Source of the DNA: CAZFAP01 sp964516325
Lineage (GTDB): Bacteria > Auribacterota > JABMQX01
NCBI GenBank assembly: GCA_964516325.1
Contig: CAZFAP010000046.1
Span: 1-28,663, forward strand
Length of the DNA: 28,663 bases
Direction: 5' to 3'
A program made the position numbers and the translations under genes. Below, piece after piece: positions 23,895 to 28,663 of the stretch; positions within the stretch are counted from its first letter, which is position 1, and each line of letters starts with the position of its first letter. The notes below the pieces were generated by a model. It saw only the letters and a program-made list of their open reading frames with translations. It did no database searches and was not told where the DNA came from.

Positions 23895-24146
23895 ATGGAC
23901 ATCGCGGAAAAGGTCAAGGACATCATCGTCAAGCAGCTCGCTGTGAACCCGGAGGAAGTCACGGAAAACGCGTCTTTCGTGGACGACCTCGGCGCCGATT
24001 CCCTCGACACGGTTACCTTCGTCATGGAACTGGAGAAGGAGTTCGGAATCGAGATTCCGGACGAGGACTCCAAGGATATTCGCACCGTTGGGGAGGCGAT
24101 CAAATACATAGAGCAGAAGTCCAAACAAAAGGAGCAGCAGGGCTAA
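23895..24146 (+). CDS. acpP: Acyl carrier protein
   Basis: An 83-residue acidic four-helix protein with Ser36 in GADSLDT as the phosphopantetheine attachment site. AAGGAGG five bases before the ATG is a near-ideal ribosome binding site, fitting the high level at which ACP is made. The helix II recognition segment reads DSLDTVTFVMELEKEFGIEIPDED, close to the classical fatty-acid ACP form. It carries the growing acyl chain between FabD, FabH, FabG, FabF and PlsX, all encoded here. The Lys/Gln-rich end (KSKQKEQQG) is a few residues longer than in E. coli. Confidence 0.97.
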   Translation: MDIAEKVKDIIVKQLAVNPEEVTENASFVDDLGADSLDTVTFVMELEKEFGIEIPDEDSKDIRTVGEAIKYIEQKSKQKEQQG

Positions 24147-24204
24147 CCGCCGAAGCGACCGGCTTTCTTCGGTCAGCCTGAGCAGCCGGAAGGCGGTTTC
24201 TTCT
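24146..24204 (+). terminator. Weak terminator or attenuator candidate after acpP
   Basis: An inner stem CCGAAG (24150-24155)/CTTCGG (24167-24172) and an alternative outer pairing ACCGCC (24146-24151)/GGCGGT (24192-24197) lie just after the acpP stop. The outer stem is followed by TTTCTTCT. The two overlap, so only one can form at a time. The arrangement could lower read-through into fabF, but the T run is interrupted. Confidence 0.25.
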
Positions 24205-24249
24205 GCGGAATGGCCCCTACACGCTGAATCAATCATTCGGAGGAACGCA

Positions 24250-25503
24250 TTGCGTAAGAACTGCGCAGACAACGAACGGGTCGTGGTGACGGGCATGGGG
24301 GTTCTCGCCCCCAACGGCCAGACCCTCGAAGAGTACTGGAATTCCCTCGTCACTGGGAGAAACACCATCGGCAGGGTCACCGCATTCGACTGCTCCGACT
24401 TCATGTCCCAGATGGACGCGGAAATCAAGGATTTCGACCCGCTCCGTTACATCCCCCCCAAAGACTCCAAACGAATGGATAGGTTTGCCCAATTGGGGGC
24501 AAGCTGCGCCGTCCTCGCCTTCAAAGACTCGGGGATACTTCTTTCCCAGGAAAACCCGGAAAGAATCGGCGTGCTGATTGGCTCCGGCATCGGGGGAATC
24601 AAGACCATCGCGGAGCAGCACCAGTTGCTCCTCGAGAAGGGGCCCAAGTACCTTTCCCCGTTCATGATCCCCATGCTCATCATCAACATCGCCTCCGGCT
24701 ATGTCTCCATGATCCTCAAGGTCAAGGGACCCAATCTCAGCGTAGCCACCGCTTGCGCCACCGGCAACCACGCCATCGGCGAGGCAATGAACATCATCCA
24801 GGAGGGAACCGCGGACGTAATGATTGCCGGCGGAAGCGAGGCGCCTTTGGTCCGCCTCGCCTACGGCGGTTTCTGCGCGATGAGAGCACTGTCCACCCGT
24901 AACGACCAGCCGGAAAAAGCCAGCCGCCCCTTTGACAAAGAAAGAGACGGTTTTGTCATGGGAGAGGGCGCCGGCATCGTTGTTATCGAGTCCCTCGACC
25001 ACGCCAAAAAGCGGGACGCCCGAATTTATTGCGAGTTGGTCGGCTACGGCATGACCGGGGACGCCTACCACATCACCGCTCCCGACCCCGACGGCGAAGG
25101 GGCGGCAAGATGCATGCGGTTGGCGTTGGAGGACGCGGGCATCACTCCGGAGGAAATTGATTACATCAACGCACACGGCACCTCCACACCGCTCAACGAT
25201 AAAGTGGAGACAATGGCCATCAAGAGGGTTTTCGGAGACCTCGCCTACAAAATCCCCATCAGCTCCACAAAATCCATGATCGGGCACCTCATGGGGGCAG
25301 CGGGTGGCGTTGAACTCATTGCCGCCATCCTTTGCATGCGCAACAACGTCGTGCATCCCACGATCAACTACGAAGTGCCTGACCCCGAGTGCGACTTGGA
25401 CTATGTCCCCAATGTCGCCAGGGACCACAACATCAACGCGGTCTTGTCCAACGCTCTCGGTTTCGGCGGACACAACTCCACCCTCGTAGCCAAGCGATTG
25501 TGA
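24250..25503 (+). CDS. fabF: Beta-ketoacyl-ACP synthase II
   Basis: A 417-residue condensing enzyme starting at TTG 24250, after a GGAGG six bases upstream. The Cys-His-His triad is complete: Cys169 in TACATG, His309 in NAHGTSTPLND and His346 in STKSMIGHLMGA. N-terminal VVVTGMGVLAPNG and the late GFGGHNSTLVAKR are typical. It elongates acyl-ACP with malonyl-ACP. It is the last gene of the fab run; no fabZ, fabI/fabK or acc genes are in the window. ACAD follows 12 bases later, so the acyl-CoA dehydrogenase may be co-transcribed with fatty acid synthesis genes, which is unexpected. Confidence 0.96.
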   Translation: MRKNCADNERVVVTGMGVLAPNGQTLEEYWNSLVTGRNTIGRVTAFDCSDFMSQMDAEIKDFDPLRYIPPKDSKRMDRFAQLGASCAVLAFKDSGILLSQENPERIGVLIGSGIGGIKTIAEQHQLLLEKGPKYLSPFMIPMLIINIASGYVSMILKVKGPNLSVATACATGNHAIGEAMNIIQEGTADVMIAGGSEAPLVRLAYGGFCAMRALSTRNDQPEKASRPFDKERDGFVMGEGAGIVVIESLDHAKKRDARIYCELVGYGMTGDAYHITAPDPDGEGAARCMRLALEDAGITPEEIDYINAHGTSTPLNDKVETMAIKRVFGDLAYKIPISSTKSMIGHLMGAAGGVELIAAILCMRNNVVHPTINYEVPDPECDLDYVPNVARDHNINAVLSNALGFGGHNSTLVAKRL

Positions 25504-25515
25504 ACAGGTGATCCG

Positions 25516-26679
25516 ATGAACCATTTCCTCACCGAGCAGCAACAGATGATCAAAGACCTTTGCCGCAGAGTCGCGGACGAGAAAATTCGCCCGGTCGCCG
25601 CCAAGTACGACGAGGAGCAAACCTTCCCCTGGGACATCGTGAAGGCGATGGCGGACGCCGACCTGATGGGCATATTTATCCCCGAAGAATACGGCGGGCT
25701 CGGCGGTGGGGTTATGGAGCTGTGCGTCGCAGTGGAAGAACTGAGCAGGGCGTGCGGAGGAATCGCGCTCGCGCTCGCCGCCAGCGCCCTCGGCGCCTTT
25801 CCGATAATCCTGTTCGGCTCCGAGGAGCAGAAGAGAAAATACCTGCCGGAAATTGCTGCCGGAAGAAAACTCGCCGCGTTTGCCCTCACGGAGCCTAACG
25901 CAGGGAGCGATGCCGCCGCCATTCAAACCTCCGCCGTCAAAGACGGCGATTTCTACGTCCTCAACGGCACCAAGCAGTGGATCACAAATGCCGGTGAGGC
26001 GGCGATTTATACGATTGTCGCCATGACCGACAGGTCCAAAGGAAGCCGCGGCGCCACCGCCTTCCTCGTCGAGAAGGGAATGCCCGGACTCGATTTCGGA
26101 AAAAAGGAGAATAAGCTCGGCATAAGGGCGTCCGCCACGCGGGAAGTCATCCTCCGAGATTGCAGAGTGCCGAAGGAGAGTATTCTGGGCAGGGAAGGGC
26201 TCGGATTCATGGTCGCCATGAAGACGTTCGACCAGTCCCGTCCCGGCGTAGCCGCACAAGCTCTCGGAATTGCCCAGGGCGCCCTCGATGAAGCCATGAC
26301 CTACGCCCGGGAAAGAGTCCAGTTCGGAAAACCGATTTCCTCGTTCCAGGGACTCCAATTCATGCTCGCCGATATGGCCACCGACATCGAAGCGGCCAGA
26401 GCCCTTGTCTATCAGACCGCTCGCACAATTGACTCCGGCGAGACCGACGTCTCCAAGGAATCGGCGATGTGCAAGGTCTTCGCCTCGGACGTCGCCATGA
26501 AGGTCACCGTAAATGCCGTCCAGGTTTTCGGCGGGTACGGCTACATGAAGGAATATCCCGTCGAGAAGATGATGCGCGATGCCAAGATCACCCAGATATA
26601 CGAAGGGACGAATGAAATCCAGCGGGGGATCATCGCCGCCAACCTCATAAGAGAATATGCCCGCAAGAAGAAGCGATAG
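25516..26679 (+). CDS. Acyl-CoA dehydrogenase (butyryl-CoA dehydrogenase-like)
   Basis: A 387-residue FAD enzyme with the full family pattern: a helical N-terminal domain, FALTEPNAGSDAAAI (flavin and substrate contact), KQWITNAGEAAIYTIVA, the C-terminal helical domain with QVFGGYGYMKEYPVEKMMRDAKI, and the catalytic base Glu363 in IYEGTNEIQR. It oxidises acyl-CoA to trans-2-enoyl-CoA, or works in reverse in bifurcating complexes, passing electrons to the EtfBA encoded downstream. Length and motifs resemble short-chain (butyryl) enzymes, but chain length cannot be fixed by eye. AGGTGAT precedes the ATG. It sits 12 bases after fabF and 453 bases before etfB. Confidence 0.93.
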   Translation: MNHFLTEQQQMIKDLCRRVADEKIRPVAAKYDEEQTFPWDIVKAMADADLMGIFIPEEYGGLGGGVMELCVAVEELSRACGGIALALAASALGAFPIILFGSEEQKRKYLPEIAAGRKLAAFALTEPNAGSDAAAIQTSAVKDGDFYVLNGTKQWITNAGEAAIYTIVAMTDRSKGSRGATAFLVEKGMPGLDFGKKENKLGIRASATREVILRDCRVPKESILGREGLGFMVAMKTFDQSRPGVAAQALGIAQGALDEAMTYARERVQFGKPISSFQGLQFMLADMATDIEAARALVYQTARTIDSGETDVSKESAMCKVFASDVAMKVTVNAVQVFGGYGYMKEYPVEKMMRDAKITQIYEGTNEIQRGIIAANLIREYARKKKR

Positions 26680-26720
26680 ACGCCTGCCCCGCGCCGTATC
26701 CACCCCGTTGTCCCCCGACC

Positions 26721-26749
26721 TTTACCCGGCGAGCATGTTTTCCTATAAT
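26721..26749 (+). promoter_or_regulatory. Candidate sigma70-type promoter upstream of etfBA
   Basis: TTTACC (26721-26726), a 17-base spacer and a perfect TATAAT (26744-26749) form the best promoter-like pair I see in the window. Transcription would start near 26757 and leave a leader of about 375 bases before etfB, carrying both large inverted repeats. Confidence 0.45.
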
Positions 26750-26866
26750 CCGCCAAGGCGCTGCCTCGCCTTGAGCCCGACTGCCCATGAGACGGATGAT
26801 TCCAGCACACCCCGGGCTGGCACGAGATGAAAGTCGCTTGACGGTGAGCGGGCACGAGCGCTGCCC

Positions 26867-26907
26867 GGTCAACGGGGGGCAATCGTCTTAAATGCCCCCC
26901 GTTGACC
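26867..26907. repeat. Perfect 15-base inverted repeat
   Basis: GGTCAACGGGGGGCA (26867-26881) and TGCCCCCCGTTGACC (26893-26907) are exact reverse complements with an 11-base AT-rich loop (26882-26892). No T run follows, so an ordinary intrinsic terminator is unlikely. Confidence 0.85.
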
Positions 26908-27046
26908 CTATTGGCATGGAATCAGCGGGGGTGCTGGCGTTGGCAGGGGCTGGGAGGAGAAGATGATTTCGGGGTGTGGCACGGACATAGTACTGGCAGC
27001 GCCTGAGGTGCGAGAACGCCAGGAATGCGGCAAGGCCGATGGCAGG

Positions 27047-27086
27047 GGGGTGGATGCGTGCCAAGGGGAATGCACGCATCCACCCC
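27047..27086. repeat. Perfect 14-base inverted repeat before etfB
   Basis: GGGGTGGATGCGTG (27047-27060) and CACGCATCCACCCC (27073-27086) are exact reverse complements around a 12-base loop. The hairpin ends about 46 bases before the etfB ATG. Confidence 0.85.
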
Positions 27087-27132
27087 GTTGTCCCCGTTCC
27101 GGCTGGGTGCGTTGTGACTCGAGAGAAATAAG

Positions 27133-27918
27133 ATGCACATAATCGTATTCATCAAACAAGTCCCTGACACCACGAACGTCAGGATCAATCCCGAGACGAA
27201 CACGCTCATTCGTGAAGGCGTTGAGTGCATCGTCAACCCCTTCGATATGTACGCCATCGAGGAAGCTATCCGCCTGAAGGAAAAGCGGGGAGGCAAAGTT
27301 ACCGCAATTACCATGGGACCTCCCCAGGCCGAAAGCGCCTTGAGAGAAGCCCTCGCGCTCGGCGTTGACGAGGCAATCCTTATCAGCAACAAGGCTTTCG
27401 CCGGCTCCGACACATGGGCGACTTCTCTCACTCTCGCCCGCGCCGTGGAAAAAATCGGGGATTACGACCTGATTATCTGCGGCAAGCAAGCCATTGACGG
27501 CGACACGGCACAGGTCGGCCCGGGCATCGCCGCCCATCTCCGAATTCCGCAGATAACTTTCGTCAAGAAAATCGAGGAGCTTAGCGATAGGTCCGTCCGC
27601 GCCGAGCGGATGCTGGAGGAGGGATTTCAAGTCGTGGAGTCCCCTCTTCCCGCTCTCTTGACTGTCGTCAAAGAGATAAACGAGCCGAGGCTTCCCTCCC
27701 TTCGCGGGAAAATGAAGGCCAACAAAGCCGCGATACCCATTTGGGGGCCCGAAGAAATGGGCCTTGTTCCAGACCAAATCGGATTGAAAGGCTCTCCGAC
27801 ATACGTCACCAGAATCTTCACTCCGGAGCGAAAAGGCTCGGGAAAGATTTTCCGCGGAGAACCGGAACAGGTAGCGGAGCAATTGTTAGAGGAACTCCGC
27901 AGCAAGAAACTCATTTGA
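27133..27918 (+). CDS. etfB: Electron transfer flavoprotein, beta subunit
   Basis: A 261-residue protein with family hallmarks: N-terminal MHIIVFIKQVPDT, NPFDMYAIEEAIRLKE, GKQAIDGDTAQVGP (118-131) for nucleotide binding, and the signature ending LTVVKEINEPRLPSLRGKMKANK. The segment NKAFAGSDTWATSLTLA (86-102) resembles bifurcating or group-2 EtfB proteins (SDRAFAGADTxATS type) rather than mitochondrial-type ones. It carries electrons as a heterodimer with the EtfA encoded downstream, presumably to and from the acyl-CoA dehydrogenase. Only a weak purine-rich site (GAGAGAAA) precedes the ATG. The downstream spacer to etfA is 131 bases. Confidence 0.94.
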   Translation: MHIIVFIKQVPDTTNVRINPETNTLIREGVECIVNPFDMYAIEEAIRLKEKRGGKVTAITMGPPQAESALREALALGVDEAILISNKAFAGSDTWATSLTLARAVEKIGDYDLIICGKQAIDGDTAQVGPGIAAHLRIPQITFVKKIEELSDRSVRAERMLEEGFQVVESPLPALLTVVKEINEPRLPSLRGKMKANKAAIPIWGPEEMGLVPDQIGLKGSPTYVTRIFTPERKGSGKIFRGEPEQVAEQLLEELRSKKLI

Positions 27919-28001
27919 GAAACAGGATAGCAGAGGTCAAAAAAGGCGGGGAGTGAGCCTGACGTGGTGTGCGAATCGCAGTTGTCTCTTTCGCGTCCTC
28001 G

Positions 28002-28017
28002 TCACCGCCGGCGGTGA
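28002..28017. repeat. 16-base perfect palindrome between etfB and etfA
   Basis: TCACCGCCGGCGGTGA reads the same on both strands and lies 33 bases before the etfA start. It could be a regulator site or a small hairpin limiting etfA translation; the sequence alone does not decide. Confidence 0.5.
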
Positions 28018-28049
28018 AAGCCTGAAAACGAGCAAAAGGCACGTCCTTA

Positions 28050-28663
28050 ATGAGCATTCGCGTCCTTGAGGAAAAATGCACCGGCTGCACGCTGTGCGTC
28101 AGAGCCTGCCCCTTCGGCGAGATTTCTATGGAAGGAGAACTCGCCGTCATCGGAGAGGGGTGCAATCTCTGCGGGGCGTGCGTTTCCGCCTGCAAGTTCG
28201 AGGCAATCGAACTGAAAATTGACCGGACGCCTCACACCGACCTCTCGCAGTACAGCGGCGTGTGGGTCGTCGCCGAGCAAAAGAAGGGCAAGGTCCAGAG
28301 CGTTACGTACGAACTCCTCGGCGTCGGCAGACAACTGGCGACGCAGAGAAAGTCGGAGCTTTCCGCCGTTCTCATTGGCTGTCGCATTGCAGATGCCGCC
28401 AGCGACCTCATCGCCCGCGGGGCCGACAATGTTTACCTGGTGGACTCTCCCGAGTTCGAGCACTATCAGGACGAGCCGTATTCCCGCGTCTTATCCCGTC
28501 TGATCAACAAGTGGAAGCCCGAAATCGTCCTCGCGGGCGCCACCGCTATCGGAAGGTCGCTGATTCCCCGAGTGGCGATCATGGTCAAGACCGGGCTGAC
28601 CGCCGATTGCACGGGGCTTTCCATCAGCGACGACGGACATCTCCTTCAGACTCGCCCCGCGTT
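28050..28663 (+). CDS. etfA: Electron transfer flavoprotein alpha subunit with N-terminal ferredoxin domain, 5' part
   Basis: The frame opens at ATG 28050 and runs off the window end, giving 204 complete codons. Residues 1-57 are a two-[4Fe-4S] ferredoxin-like domain with Cys10, Cys13, Cys16, Cys20 (CTGCTLCVRACP) and Cys38, Cys41, Cys44, Cys48 (CNLCGACVSACK). From about 68 the EtfA N-terminal domain begins (GVWVVAEQKKGKVQSVTYELLGVGRQLA) and continues with PEIVLAGATAIGRSLIPRVAIMVKTGLTADCTGL, the typical EtfA segment. The FAD-binding C-terminal half is outside the window. EtfA proteins with this fused ferredoxin domain are known from bifurcating complexes such as the caffeyl-CoA reductase CarE and lactate dehydrogenase LctC of Acetobacterium woodii. 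Translation start is supported by AAAAGG about 11 bases upstream. Confidence 0.92.
   Translation, partial: MSIRVLEEKCTGCTLCVRACPFGEISMEGELAVIGEGCNLCGACVSACKFEAIELKIDRTPHTDLSQYSGVWVVAEQKKGKVQSVTYELLGVGRQLATQRKSELSAVLIGCRIADAASDLIARGADNVYLVDSPEFEHYQDEPYSRVLSRLINKWKPEIVLAGATAIGRSLIPRVAIMVKTGLTADCTGLSISDDGHLLQTRPA

Larger units (their letters stand above)
26698..27095 (+). repeat. 18-base direct repeat pair bounding the spacer
   Basis: ATCCACCCCGTTGTCCCC occurs identically at 26698-26715 and 27078-27095. The second copy overlaps the right arm of the second inverted repeat. Confidence 0.8.
26680..27132. other. Gene-free spacer between acyl-CoA dehydrogenase and etfB
   Basis: No supportable gene is seen in 453 bases on either strand. 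It contains an 18-base direct repeat at both ends (26698 and 27078), two long perfect inverted repeats (26867-26907 and 27047-27086), and a consensus-like promoter at 26721-26749. The core CCCCGTTG followed by T/A-CC occurs three times on + and once on -. This makes it the most structured non-coding stretch of the window. Confidence 0.7.

Noticed and set aside
24229..26703. 824-codon open frame on the - strand across fabF and the acyl-CoA dehydrogenase
   Set aside because: It lies entirely opposite two well-supported genes, shows no family resemblance, and is explained by codon bias in GC-rich genes.

Overview
The window looks like a chromosomal segment of a GC-rich, Gram-negative-type bacterium. 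It carries Tat-exported enzymes, a Gfo/Idh/MocA dehydrogenase, a DUF6807 (PF14100) protein, a planctomycete-style ExbB with an extra N-terminal membrane segment, and large secreted beta-sandwich proteins. That mixture is typical of Planctomycetota/Verrucomicrobiota relatives or neighbouring candidate phyla (Hydrogenedentota, Sumerlaeota and similar). This placement is inferred from gene content only. There is no rRNA, tRNA, CRISPR array or transposase, and every supported gene is on the + strand.

Region 1 (1-5056) is a carbohydrate cluster: the 3' part of a Gfo/Idh/MocA oxidoreductase, a secreted DUF6807 protein, a Tat-exported fucose-isomerase-like protein and a Tat-exported GH10 xylanase-like enzyme. 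Each spacer here carries a degenerate copy of one palindromic repeat, with a half copy after the last gene. A 554-base gene-free stretch follows, with three tight hairpins and a candidate promoter.

Region 2 (5611-14879) is the most unusual part. It encodes an ExbB/TolQ-like protein, an ExbD/TolR-like protein, a long exported TPR protein, and a protein that starts with a TonB-like transmembrane helix (Ser16-x3-His20) but ends in a von Willebrand factor A/ITIH-like domain. A secreted protein built from exact 1179-base coding repeats comes next. I read it as a candidate proton-motive-force-driven envelope system with a non-canonical energy transducer.

Region 3 (14888-18054) is a phosphate module: two tandem NptA/SLC34-type Na/Pi cotransporter paralogues and a PhoU-like protein. 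Neither transporter has an ATG, GTG or TTG start ahead of its first membrane helix. The second transporter has changes in both QSSS motifs. Two short ORFs with strong ribosome binding sites lie at the gene junctions.

Region 4 (18054-25503) is a housekeeping run: rsmD, coaD, yceD (DUF177), rpmF, plsX, fabH, fabD, fabG, acpP, fabF. It is compact, with many stop/start overlaps, and covers CoA supply and initiation and elongation of fatty acids and phospholipids.

Region 5 (25516-28663) is an acyl-CoA dehydrogenase, then a 453-base gap with two long perfect inverted repeats and a consensus-like promoter, then etfB and the 5' part of an etfA with a fused two-cluster ferredoxin domain. The arrangement resembles flavin-based electron-bifurcating acyl-CoA dehydrogenase/Etf complexes.
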